The notes beneath the pieces are model-generated. The model made no database searches. It saw only the letters and a list, made by a program, of their open reading frames with translations, and had not been told where the DNA came from. A stretch of 64,000 nt of DNA from Periplaneta americana (taxonomy: Eukaryota; Arthropoda; Insecta; Blattodea; Blattidae): assembly GCF_040183065.1 (NCBI RefSeq), contig NC_091121.1, forward strand, positions 63,210,287-63,274,286. Reading direction: 5' to 3'. The translations under genes and the position numbers were made by a program. This document shows positions 25,301 to 32,700 of this stretch, piece after piece. Numbering within the stretch: the first letter of the stretch is position 1; each line of letters begins with the position of its first letter.

Positions 25301-26161
25301 AAATGACAAAGATGTAACCACTTCTCACCATTTGCTCCCAAATGAAGAGAGAGTGAGTGCATATATTATTGAATAGAGGACGGAACACTGCATAAAATGA
25401 GATGTAAACAGTCACTGCTGGAAGCCTGAACAAATTGGTCTTGACAGCGGTGTCTTCTGACACTCTGCAACTCGTGCTTTAACATGATCTTTCTAAGAAA
25501 CTGGTCGCTTCCAGCATTAGTTTATCAAGGGAGAATGTATAGAATTATCGAATAATTAAAATGTTCAATAATTGAATCAGTCGGAGGTAAAAGGAACTAA
25601 GTCACTTTTAACAACTTTTCAGGAAAAGCAAAAAATATTCCACTAATAACACAAATGTATATATTTTTTTTTGTTATAGACGACAAAAGAATATTTAAAA
25701 ATCTTAGTTCCTTCTTCCACCAATCGATGCGCATGACATCCATTGTTCAAATTGTTTCATATTTTGACTTAGTTCCTTTTAGCTCCGACCGATTCAATTT
25801 GAAAATCAAATGGATGCATTCAATGTAGGAATCAGGATAGAAAAAATATTAAAACTGTCGAGTGATAAACACAGCTATGTCAGAAGGCACTCTGAACTTG
25901 CACTACAAACTTAGGTTTGCCAATTGCTTGGTTAGCTATTGTGAATAATTTTTTCAGTACCCAAAAATGACAGTCTTAAATGCACCTCTCAAACTTCCTG
26001 GCAAAGCATATGCATATGTTTGTAAAATGTTGATCATTTCTTTCCTAGCTGGGACACCTGCAACAGCGGGTTACCTCACACAAGGGAACACCAAGACCTT
26101 ACCAGACGCTCCTCCTCCTATGGATAAAGAGGATCCCTTGGCAAGAACTGACACCATCTGA
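2395..26161 (+). CDS. DNAJC13: DnaJ homolog subfamily C member 13 (RME-8), 3' part, 14 exons
   Basis: RME-8 is a large peripheral protein of early endosomes. It recruits Hsc70 through its J domain and works with sorting nexins and the WASH complex in endosomal recycling (family knowledge). The window holds its C-terminal 962 residues plus stop; human DNAJC13 is about 2,240 residues, so the N-terminal part lies before position 1. Exons, joined with matching phases: 2395-2586, 2946-3081, 4203-4387, 6920-7291, 7975-8142, 9596-9820, 11895-12057, 13381-13647, 14692-14974, 16284-16500, 17266-17451, 17551-17691, 20715-20955, 26049-26161. The J domain keeps its HPD motif ([11 protein letters not shown]). 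Two IWN-type repeats are visible, [11 protein letters not shown] and [11 protein letters not shown]. The rest is armadillo-like helical sequence, ending in AGYLT motifs and a proline-rich tail. No frameshift or stop interrupts the exons, so the gene looks intact. Confidence 0.95.
2861..2902. repeat. 21-bp tandem duplication
   Basis: AAGTTGCTTATGTACTTATTA occurs twice in a row with one difference at the end, inside a DNAJC13 intron and just after a GAGA run. Confidence 0.8.
2946..3081 (+). CDS. DNAJC13: DNAJC13 exon, end of J domain
   Basis: Acceptor CTGTCAG, donor GTAAAT. It reads [17 protein letters not shown]..., the last J-domain helix, and continues to [18 protein letters not shown]. It ends in phase 1; the split codon is completed by the exon at 4203. 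Confidence 0.93.
3082..4202 (+). other. DNAJC13 intron with imperfect duplication
   Basis: No coding sequence. 3680-3800 and 3835-3950 are diverged direct copies, sharing CATCTTGTCCC...CACTCCC and GCAGAGGGATGTCAACGGA-like blocks. The copies span a C-run at 3846-3856. Confidence 0.6.
4203..4387 (+). CDS. DNAJC13: DNAJC13 exon
   Basis: Acceptor TTTTTTCAG, donor GTAAGA. It encodes [20 protein letters not shown] and [15 protein letters not shown], closely matching the vertebrate region just after the J domain. An apparent upstream ATG at 4190 is intronic. Confidence 0.93.
4388..6082 (+). other. DNAJC13 intron, mostly unannotated
   Basis: A 29-base tandem duplication (AACTTTGTCGAGGATGAATA...) lies at 5057-5114 and a poly-T tract at 5168-5192. 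ATAGGGATATC at about 4679 and GATATCCCTAT at about 5938 form a weak terminal-inverted-repeat pair. No gene seen. Confidence 0.5.
6083..6557. mobile_element. Foldback element with tRNA-like arms
   Basis: Two arms, 6083-6250 and 6378-6557, are inverted near-perfect copies. They run from GTACAGTAGTGGCAAAAA to TTTTTGTCACTACTGTAC. Each arm carries a tRNA-type B-box (GGTTCGAATCC). The loop is a tandem pair of 65-base units (6253-6317, 6318-6382). A transcript could fold into a hairpin of about 165 bp. Confidence 0.8.
6920..7291 (+). CDS. DNAJC13: DNAJC13 exon, longest in window
   Basis: Acceptor TGATTTCAG, donor GTATCA, 124 codons in phase 0. It reads [17 protein letters not shown]... [19 protein letters not shown] ... 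[10 protein letters not shown] ... [15 protein letters not shown]. Helical-repeat (armadillo-like) character is typical of the RME-8 middle region. Confidence 0.94.
7292..7974 (+). other. DNAJC13 intron, nothing recognised
   Basis: AT-rich intron. Short imperfect repeats of AAATATGTAAATC(A/G)TGAA occur at about 7440-7550. No coding or transposon signature. Confidence 0.5.
7975..8142 (+). CDS. DNAJC13: DNAJC13 exon
   Basis: Acceptor CTGTTTCAG, donor GTCAGT, 56 codons. It reads [21 protein letters not shown] ... [20 protein letters not shown]. The donor GTCAGT is weaker than most in the gene. Confidence 0.93.
8143..9010 (+). other. DNAJC13 intron part, nothing recognised
   Basis: No coding exon or transposon identified. 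ORFs here have no family resemblance and no splice support. Confidence 0.4.
9011..9150. repeat. Probable SINE-like dispersed repeat with TTG tail
   Basis: (TTG)n at the left is followed by relatively GC-rich sequence (GACAGGTCTGAACCTCACAA...) unlike the AT-rich intron around it. That fits a minus-strand short retroelement with a (CAA)n tail. No second copy in the window. Confidence 0.4.
9596..9820 (+). CDS. DNAJC13: DNAJC13 exon with IWN-type repeat
   Basis: Donor GTAAGC. It encodes [20 protein letters not shown] and [10 protein letters not shown], an IWN-type repeat, then [21 protein letters not shown]. Two acceptors three bases apart are possible (exon start 9593 or 9596), adding or dropping one Gln. 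This NAGNAG-like site could give both forms. Confidence 0.9.
9985..11319. mobile_element. Pogo/Tigger-like DNA transposon, non-autonomous
   Basis: 24-base terminal inverted repeats CAGCAAA(T/C)CCTCGATTATTCGTGC are flanked by TA duplications (9983-9984, 11320-11321). TIRs of this form and TA targets are typical of pogo/Tigger elements. No transposase is recognisable. A mariner-type MITE (10533-10899) is inserted inside it. Confidence 0.8.
10533..10899. mobile_element. Mariner-type MITE, copy 1
   Basis: The TIR CTGT(A/T)CTCCAACC at both ends is flanked by TA. It is about 90% similar along its length to the copy at 45126-45467, in the same orientation. The copies differ by a 23-base indel near the right end. 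Confidence 0.85.
11322..11894 (+). other. DNAJC13 intron part, nothing recognised
   Basis: AT-rich intron between the pogo-like element and the next exon. No repeats or coding signals identified. Confidence 0.5.
11895..12057 (+). CDS. DNAJC13: DNAJC13 exon
   Basis: Acceptor ATTTCAG. It reads [20 protein letters not shown] ... [16 protein letters not shown] and ends in phase 1 (CCA G|GTTTTT). The donor GTTTTT is poor, but the phase and the family alignment at NPG to the next exon support it. Confidence 0.9.
12058..13380 (+). other. DNAJC13 intron with possible coding relic
   Basis: Mostly AT-rich. At 12869-12975 a plus-strand reading frame gives [20 protein letters not shown]...FNAKTV and a stop. 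This resembles the end of a transposase-type ORF but cannot be assigned. Confidence 0.35.
13381..13647 (+). CDS. DNAJC13: DNAJC13 exon
   Basis: The first AG after the pyrimidine tract (13356-13357) gives the wrong phase. The acceptor TTACAG at 13375-13380 restores the frame and gives [12 protein letters not shown], gap-free against the family, so 13381 was chosen. The exon continues [18 protein letters not shown] ... [12 protein letters not shown]. Donor GTGAGA, phase 1. Confidence 0.9.
14255..14340 (-). repeat. tRNA-derived SINE head, degenerate
   Basis: The minus strand shows TGTCTAATGGTTTCCACAC (A-box-like) and GAGTTTGAACC (B-box-like) about 35 bases apart, as in tRNA-headed SINEs. Too degenerate for a tRNA gene. 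Confidence 0.45.
14411..14495 (+). mobile_element. RNase H-type LINE, extreme 3' end (LINE family B)
   Basis: The plus strand encodes [19 protein letters not shown], then a stop in place of Trp, H and the native stop, ending AAAACAAC. It is the same 3' end as the copies at 19801, 32138 and 46104. It is the only copy of the four on the plus strand. Confidence 0.75.
14692..14974 (+). CDS. DNAJC13: DNAJC13 exon with second IWN-type repeat
   Basis: Acceptor TTTTTCCAG. It reads [15 protein letters not shown] ... [20 protein letters not shown] ... [20 protein letters not shown], an IWN-type repeat. The donor is GA|GTATGT at 14975, phase 2, joining to the exon at 16284 as [14 protein letters not shown]. 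Confidence 0.93.
15590..16160 (-). mobile_element. Reverse-transcriptase fragment of a non-LTR retrotransposon
   Basis: On the minus strand, [11 protein letters not shown] (about 16050-16090) is reverse-transcriptase motif A with its catalytic Asp. [11 protein letters not shown] (15789-15825) is motif C (FADD). In between, [12 protein letters not shown] is the usual inter-motif spacer. Stops and frameshifts break the frame, so it is inactive. Confidence 0.8.
16284..16500 (+). CDS. DNAJC13: DNAJC13 exon
   Basis: Acceptor TTTACAG, donor GTGAGT. It reads [18 protein letters not shown] ... [20 protein letters not shown] and [20 protein letters not shown], a strongly conserved C-terminal RME-8 block. 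Confidence 0.94.
16781..17230. repeat. Inverted pair of tRNA-like units
   Basis: The arms 16809-16914 and 17125-17230 are inverted copies of about 106 bases with roughly 85% identity. Each contains a tRNA-like unit: ATAGCTCAGTTGG A-box and GGTTC(G/A)A(T/A)TCCC B-box. The left unit also has its own flanking inverted repeat (16781-16796 against 16926-16941). The acceptor stems mispair and the anticodon loop is too large, so these are pseudo-tRNAs or SINE heads. Confidence 0.75.
17266..17451 (+). CDS. DNAJC13: DNAJC13 exon
   Basis: Acceptor TATTCAG, donor GTATGT. It reads [20 protein letters not shown], then [18 protein letters not shown]. The acceptor lies only 35 bases after a tRNA-containing inverted repeat (16809-17230). 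Confidence 0.94.
17551..17691 (+). CDS. DNAJC13: DNAJC13 exon
   Basis: Acceptor TTACACAG, donor GTACGA, 47 codons. It reads [20 protein letters not shown] and [19 protein letters not shown]. The preceding intron is only 99 bases, by far the shortest in the gene. Confidence 0.94.
17692..19167 (+). other. DNAJC13 intron part, nothing recognised
   Basis: AT-rich with a poly-T/A stretch near 18965-18995. No exon, transposase or tRNA signature found. Confidence 0.4.
19168..19360 (+). repeat. tRNA-derived SINE with ATT tail, copy 1
   Basis: TGGGTAGCGTAGTCTGTATA (A-box) and GGGTTCGATCTC (B-box) are followed by a body ending GTAAAAGAACTCCTGCGAGA and a (ATT)n tail at 19321-19360. This is the classic tRNA-headed SINE layout. 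Confidence 0.85.
19801..20405 (-). mobile_element. RNase H-type LINE 3' fragment (LINE family B), longest copy
   Basis: The minus strand encodes [20 protein letters not shown], the RNase H helix with its catalytic Asp. It continues through [18 protein letters not shown] to a CX2C...HX3C-type knuckle (CKLCNSNQE...), then FEKYWSV...TLLSNA and a stop. It is the 3' end of a LINE ORF with an RNase H domain, broken by small indels. Confidence 0.85.
20546..20621. repeat. Hairpin, 14-bp stem
   Basis: AAGTTCGTGGACTG at 20546 is exactly inverted as CAGTCCACGAACTT at 20608, about 90 bases before a DNAJC13 exon. It resembles a minimal internally deleted TIR element. Confidence 0.6.
20715..20955 (+). CDS. 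DNAJC13: DNAJC13 exon
   Basis: Acceptor CTTGTAG, donor GTAACA, phase 1 end. It reads [20 protein letters not shown] ... [20 protein letters not shown] ... [19 protein letters not shown]. KDQxHDLFIS is a hallmark of the RME-8 C terminus. Confidence 0.95.
20956..21458 (+). other. DNAJC13 intron part, nothing recognised
   Basis: AT-rich intronic sequence with no recognised repeat or coding signal. Confidence 0.45.
21459..22465 (+). mobile_element. hAT transposon remnant
   Basis: At 22144-22242 the plus strand encodes [20 protein letters not shown], then [12 protein letters not shown] and a stop. This is the C-terminal dimerisation end of a hAT-type transposase. The span starts CAGTGGTTCCCAA and ends CCACTG, fitting hAT ends, but no 8-base target duplication is seen. 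The boundaries are therefore uncertain. Confidence 0.5.
22912..23235 (-). mobile_element. Non-LTR retrotransposon 3' end (LINE family C)
   Basis: The minus strand encodes [20 protein letters not shown], then [11 protein letters not shown]..., a reverse-transcriptase C-terminal tail distinct from family A. It ends in an (ATG)n-type tail at the left edge. 5'-truncated and frameshifted. Confidence 0.8.
24012..24182 (+). repeat. tRNA-derived SINE, copy 2, with internal duplication
   Basis: Same family as 19168-19360 (shared AACAGGCTCATGTCAGTAGA and GTAAAAGAACTCCTG). About 26 bases of the head (GGCCTGAGTGGCACAGAAGA...) are tandemly duplicated, and part of the B-box region is lost. Confidence 0.8.
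24328..24750. mobile_element. MITE with roughly 30-bp terminal inverted repeats
   Basis: GGTCTGCTCCCACTTAGTGG... at the left is inverted at the right as ...GATTCCGCTAAGTGGGAGCG. A second, weaker inverted pair (GTCTGCTGCCATTCACATC..., ...GACATGCCGCTTTCTGC) is nested inside. No coding potential. The superfamily is unclear. Confidence 0.65.
24865..25195 (+). repeat. tRNA-derived SINE, third type
   Basis: GGGGTTCAATCCCTGG is a B-box. It is followed by a GGTTTCCCCAAGTCCCTCCA body related to the SINE at 60947, running to a G-run at 25197-25214. Confidence 0.65.
26049..26161 (+). CDS. DNAJC13: DNAJC13 terminal exon
   Basis: Acceptor TTTCCTAG. It reads [20 protein letters not shown], then [17 protein letters not shown] and TGA at 26159-26161. 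It repeats the AGYLT motif of the previous exon and has the proline-rich tail typical of the family. Confidence 0.93.
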
Positions 26162-26325
26162 TGATAGTCGACATACTTGTGATGTATGAATGCAATACAA
26201 AGCTTTTGTTTGAATGTGCAAAGTGTTAAGCCCTCTGTGATATATTATATATAGAAAGGGGCCATTATAAGATTGTGCATTTCTGGAGAGCCACATGTGA
26301 TACTGCTATATTACAGACAGCTGAC

Positions 26326-26331
26326 AATAAA
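26326..26331 (+). terminator. Probable DNAJC13 poly(A) signal
   Basis: AATAAA lies 165 bases after the DNAJC13 stop. A second AATAAA at 27133-27138 sits beside the TRNAU1AP poly(A) signal. Its use would make the two convergent transcripts overlap at their ends. Confidence 0.5.
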
Positions 26332-27122
26332 GACATTTATATAAACTGTGATGCAAGAAAGAGACTTTAAGTGGAGAAGAGAAATCGGCATTAATTTCAC
26401 CAATAGTGAATTTCCATTGTCTGAAACAGAAATGGATGTGCTTCAGTAAAGCATTACAATCAGAATGTTGCTGTCTCTTGCTGACATTTTATTTTATGCA
26501 TGAAAATGTGGGATTACTAAGGCCTATATTTTTGTAACACTAAAAGGAACACTAATTAACCTTATCAGTATGCATGATTTTAATGTACATTGGCCTTTGA
26601 TCTGCAAGTTGAAGTGATGGTCACAGTGTACAATAGTTCCTAACGAATTGTGTAAAGTTAGGTGTACAGAACTGTAGTGAACTAGGACAGTGAAAGGCAC
26701 AGAAGAACTTGGGAACATTTTTATATGGTAATAAAAAAATTAATCAGGGAATACTGAGTTAGAAGCATCATGGTTCTAATTCAGTACATGTTATTTAATG
26801 ATCAATGTCGTCTTAAATGCCTGCAACTTGTTGACGCAAAGCATAGCTTGGATATTCCATTCCTGTACTTATGTACATATGAAAGTATATTATTTCTGTA
26901 TGTATAACCCTCTCCCCATTCCCCAAGTGAACAAGACTACTAATTTAATTTAATTTAACAATTAGCAGGCTTGTTCCGTTAAAGTGCAGAATTTGTTATG
27001 CACAAAGAAATAATTTTGGTTCTTGCCAAAGGTAAATGAAGAAATTATATGGACAATTCTTATATAACTTTATACAGGAATCATTGTTTAATACAAAATA
27101 CAATTTGCAAAATGTATTTTTC

Positions 27123-27128
27123 TTTATT
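27123..27128 (-). terminator. Probable TRNAU1AP poly(A) signal
   Basis: TTTATT on the plus strand (AATAAA on the minus) lies 35 bases beyond the TRNAU1AP stop. This implies a very short 3' UTR. Confidence 0.5.
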
Positions 27129-27162
27129 GTGTAATAAATAATGTATTGTAGGATTTAATTGT

Positions 27163-27284
27163 TCAGTTGCACTCTAATCCTTCAACAGGCAGCCACTTAG
27201 AGCTCTCAAGGGCATCCCAAAAGTTGTAATCTCTGTTAATAAGCTCACTGTTCATCTTTTCTACATCCAATGGCACATTGTGTT
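27163..27284 (-). CDS. TRNAU1AP: TRNAU1AP terminal exon
   Basis: Acceptor CTTTTCAG. It reads EHNVPLDVEKMNSELINRDY, then NFWDALESSKWLPVEGLECN and stop. The WxxLxxSxWxP-like end matches the family C terminus. Confidence 0.92.
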
Positions 27285-29734
27285 CTGAAAAGAAAAGAAA
27301 ATTACCTATTATAGTTTTACAAATCACTAATGCGTGTTGATGGTACACTTTCAACACACTGCAACTCAATCTTACCAACTAGTTCCAAATCATCTTCTGG
27401 ACTCGTAGTCTCATCGACTGTTTGCTGAACTGTGTGGGAGCCCTGAGTGTAGTCTGCCGCTGCTTGGGTCATGTGTACTGATGTTGCAGCTGAAGGATCT
27501 GTACTTGCATCATAGTAGCCCTGCCACGCAGAATAATTCTGCCAATATGATGGATCATAATACTGGCTATAGTCCTGACTTGAACTGTAACCACTTGTGT
27601 TTATTGTAGTTGTGGCATGGCCAGTCCTGAAATTATGCAACACATCTTAACCATGCAACATTACTTTCAAGGAATAAAATTAACAACTGCTCTTAAATTT
27701 CTAATTACAATATTATTGCACTAAAAACAACTGTAAATGTTACAGTGAAGTAGTTTGATCTGAGAGTGATCTAATACTCTTCACTCTTTTCATTTGAAAA
27801 ACGCACAATGATTTTAAGAACTTGATTTGTCAATCAAGAGCTCTCAATGTAGAAACATGTTAAGTTCATACTTTATAAGCTAGGAATGGTGGTATAATTA
27901 GTAAAGAAAGATAAACTGGAAAGAATTAGGAGACAGCAAGATGACAATTCTACAATATTCTGATACCATGTACAAGTGCATCAAAAGAAGTGAGTGTACT
28001 ACACAGTTTGGTCTAATTTATATGACACTAAGTACAAGCAGTGAAGCAACATTTGAATCTTTTGATAAAGTTAAAAATGTTTTATCTTTTGCAGTGTGAA
28101 GACAGTATTCTAAGAACATTAGCCTTGATGCAGTCAGCTTTCCTGCTCAAGGATTTTACATAAAGGTTAGTACTAAACATGATTCACTTCAATTTTTTTC
28201 ATGTTCATAATAAAGGAGGGAAGGAGAATATTGTATAGAAACTACTTGATGCTTATCACATTAAATTTAATCTTGCTTGGAAACTATTTTCAGAAAAAAA
28301 AAAATCATAATTTACAGTTGTAAGAACAAGGAGCATTTAGGTTTTTCTTCGCATTTTGGATAAATTTTAACAAACTATAAAATGTTGCACAAGCAGCAGA
28401 TAATATTTATTTATTAACAATTTCATCCATTTCCATGTAAAATCTTGAAAAAATTCTGAACCCTATGACCTGGATTCTGTTCTTCTCTTGACTAGTTTTA
28501 TACTCATCTTCCAATAGGTGACAGTGACAAAATACGATAGTTCTTCACGAATGTTAGAAAACTACAACTTTGTGATGTGATTGTGTAAGGTTGCCGAGAT
28601 ACACATTTCAGAATGCATTGTAGGCACAAGTAGTCAGCATTATATAATATCTAATGGCAAGAAATTACCGTAGTTTATGTATGAAAATTAACCATGTGAA
28701 ATATGTTAAGTGGTTTGGGCTGAAAAGTAACCAATAATTTTGAATATCTCGAAAACTAGCTGCATAGCCTTCCACATACTGTTGGGTCTATGCTGAGTGA
28801 GCTTGTGTACTATGTGATAATCGCATTTCCAATGACAAAGTGAGATCAGCAAATCAGTATCAAGTTTTGCTTCCAAATTGGACATGTGTCTGCAGAAATG
28901 ATCGAATTGTTAAGAGAGAGTGCAAGGATAATTTAATGAATGTGAAGTCCAGATGAAACTGTGGTACTGACACTTCAAAAAAAGGCCGGAAATTCTTTGA
29001 AAGTAATCCATGTTCTAAAAGACCTTCAACAAACAGAAAACACAAAAATGTTGAATGTGTGTGAGCTGCAATCAACGAAAATCTGCGACTGATACTGGAA
29101 AAATCAGATGATGTTTGGAGATTCCATGGACTATTGATTCAGAGATTTTTATGAAGGATTATGGCAAAACATCACGTCATCCAGGTCTATAAGCTCCCAT
29201 AAGACCCAGATTTGGCAACTCGCAAATACAGACTTTTTTTCAAAGTTAAATTCGCCACTGAAAGGGAGAATATTGTATTCTCTGGACAAATAAGAGAATG
29301 CAAGATGATCCTAAAGAGGATTCTGCAGACAGTTTTCATAAGTGATAGCTAAACTGGGATAACTGTTTGAAGTTCCAAGGAGAGTACTTTGAAGGAATCT
29401 TAGGCACTATTGTCCTAAGTCGTTTACTTTTTTATAATATTAAACAGCTGAATACTTTATGGGCAGAACTCATATAGTGGTAATAGCATTTGAAAACCAC
29501 ATTTTTTGTCAAAAATCAGACAGAGTAATGGTGAAAATTCTCTAAGTGTATGCCAAGGAACTATGAATCAATGCAGTGCTAATGTAAAAAAATGTATATG
29601 TGGAAGGTAGAGTTGTCTGGAAAATATACATACATATCATTAAAAAGCAATTCGAATTACATCACAGCTGTTGAAAAGATAAATATGCTATACATATATA
29701 GCAGTCATAAACCAAAGAGTTATACTGATCTGTC

Positions 29735-29770
<36 letters not shown>

Positions 29771-32700
29771 GCTAATGGTGGGTACTTGATTACTTGTCGT
29801 TCACTCATATGAAGTCAGTTATGTAGATGAATTTACTGGCAGAGTTGTTGCCCAGGGTGTGCCATAGGAGGGTGGTCTATACTACACCCACAATGAGATA
29901 GAGATCTGTTGGGATGCCACAGGGGAGAAAACCCCCGTTTTACCTGGACCATGGGCTTGCTCAACACAAGTTATAAATCGGGCGTATGACAGGGATCGAA
30001 CCTAGGCCCACAGAATTATACATCCAACATTCTAACCATTAGACCACCATGGCAGCTGTTTTATTATTAGTCACGCCAAACATGCACTGACAAAGAAATG
30101 TTACAAAACTTAGTAATTACGTTGTAGGCTGGAAGCGATGAGGCTTTGGTACAGCATTGCTGATTTTAATAGCCTTGCTGCCCAGGCCTTTGTAGCCATT
30201 CATCTGGACAAGACAATTTTTCTGTTCATCTTCATTGGCAAACCTGATGAATCCATAGCCTTTGCTATAACCGGCATTGTCCAGGATAACTGAAACAAAG
30301 CACATTTTTAATCAGACTGTCCAGTTCTGTACAACAGAAAAGTAAGAAGCAATCAATCTGGTTGGACATCATAAGACTTCAGCCTTACCTTTCGCCGTCC
30401 TGATGGACTGGTATCGGGAAGCAAATGTCCTATAAAGAGTGTAGTCATCAACATCTGGAGTCAGATCACCAACCCACAGGGAAAACTCCCTGTCTATTGG
30501 GGGGCGACCTGTGGTACTGGCGTGATTCAGTTTGAACCGAATTGGCTGAAACATAACCTTCTTTATAATATCTGCAGTCCTTTAAAAGAAAAATAAAAAG
30601 CATAATATGCATGAGGCATGCTAAATTTCTATTGTAATGGATAGGTCCAAGCCAGTGTTTCATGAACATAACTTTAAATATAGATAATTGCCATTTAAAT
30701 GACGATATTTTTTTCTTTATGTCAAAATACACAGTGCAGGAGATTTTCAGTATTAGTATCTAATTGTGAGTAGGAAAACAATCATGGAGATTACTGCTGA
30801 TATGTAAGTTTTGCATACATAAATACTTACTGTATTTAATTCCATTAAATATCTGAAACATCTCATGAATTTTAAAAAAGTTACATGGTCTTACCATGTG
30901 CTAATTCACCATATTTACATTTTGTTCACATAAGTCATTGCATGTTTAAGCACGAATGGGATGTACAATATTATCTTAGTAATCAGGTTGTTTGGAGTTT
31001 GATTCTCAAGTAGTGGCTTTTCACAAAGCTTTAAATTTTATATTTAACTTAATGGTGGTTTTGTATAAAAAGTGTGATCTATTGGCACCAAAACTTTTCG
31101 TTTTACTAAACCCCGCTATTGCAATATGGAGTACAATAACTCAAAGCCAGGAATTGTAACAGTTTATAGTACTTTTCTTTACTTTAAAAATAGTGATAAC
31201 ATGTTTATTCGAAATTTTAGAAATTTCTTCCAATGGGAAATTGTTTAAATCCTTCACAACGCGTAGTAAGATGAATTAAGTATTACTATTCAAACTCAGA
31301 AAATGTTATAATATTACAAATGAGTCAATCATCAGTAACTAACTGGTAATCACAACACCACAAAAACTACCATAAATGACCCGAAAGTCTAATCCTGATT
31401 CTCATGCCACAGAAGAAAAAAAATATGTTACCAACACCAACTAAAGTACTAAACACTGTCACAGGTTTCTATATCCTTCAACTGAACCCCAATATCTGCC
31501 TGTCCCTGAAACAAACACGCTGTATATTTCCAGCAACTTCATATCTGTAGAAAAACCAGTGCAGAACCACACACAAAAATAGGTAACAAATCTCTACTTT
31601 ACATGCCAATCCTTTGGGATCCAGAAACGTATTAACAGTGATTAATGCAAGACAAATGAATGATACTATCCAATAATGTTTTCAGATTTGATAATACAAG
31701 GGAGCATTAAGATATGCGAACAGGGATGTGCAAACAGTTCAAAAATGCTTAAGTTTCAAGTTACTCTTACATATAAATACTCATGAAAGTCTCCCATCCT
31801 GATGAACTATGGTCATTGCCAGCCTGTGAGATGTTCAGTTTATTCTCTATAGCAATGAGTTAGCTACTTTTTTTTTTCCAGCAAATTTAAGCTACAACAC
31901 AATTATCTAATTTTGAAAAATATATAGGCCTAACCTACAGAACATTCAATCTCCAAGTTCTTAGAGACATTGGGGAATTGAAAGAAAATTATTCATTATT
32001 AAACTATTTCAGATTTAACATGAGATGTCAATTCTAAACCAAATCATATGTACACTATTGTATGAAAACAATATGTAAAATATAAATGAATGTTCTGATT
32101 ATATGGTAGACCTATTCATCAAATAATGCAACAATATGTTGTTTTCTAATGCCAGGCGTTTGACAATAAAGTCATTGAACCTACATCTGAAATAATATTT
32201 AAAATAACTTTTTTTTTTATCAAGTATAGACTTTCTGAACTCTGTAGCAGAAATTAGTTACAGATAATAATTACAAATCATTATGAGCCAGGCTCTGATT
32301 TCTACATCTTGAATATTTACAAAAATCCAGACCTTCATGCAACGATGCAAGGTCTGCTATGCATAATAGCCTACATTAATGCATATGCTTACATAATGTG
32401 AATTTTGTAATTTTGCTTACATGCAAGGTCTAATATGCATAGTACATTCATGCATATACATATTGTGAATTTTATCATTTTTCTTACATAAAATAGTGTT
32501 ACAAGTTTTTGTTGACTATTACAATTTGGTTTTCAGCAGTTAAGACTAAAGCCCTAGATTTCTATGTAATCCTAGATATTTAGATATTTATGCCATCAAC
32601 ATTTGTATTCGTTGTAGTGTACCACAACTCTATGTAATCCTACTATATGTACATGAATGTAGAAAAAATCATTGAAACATGTACCGGTATCTAAATATGT

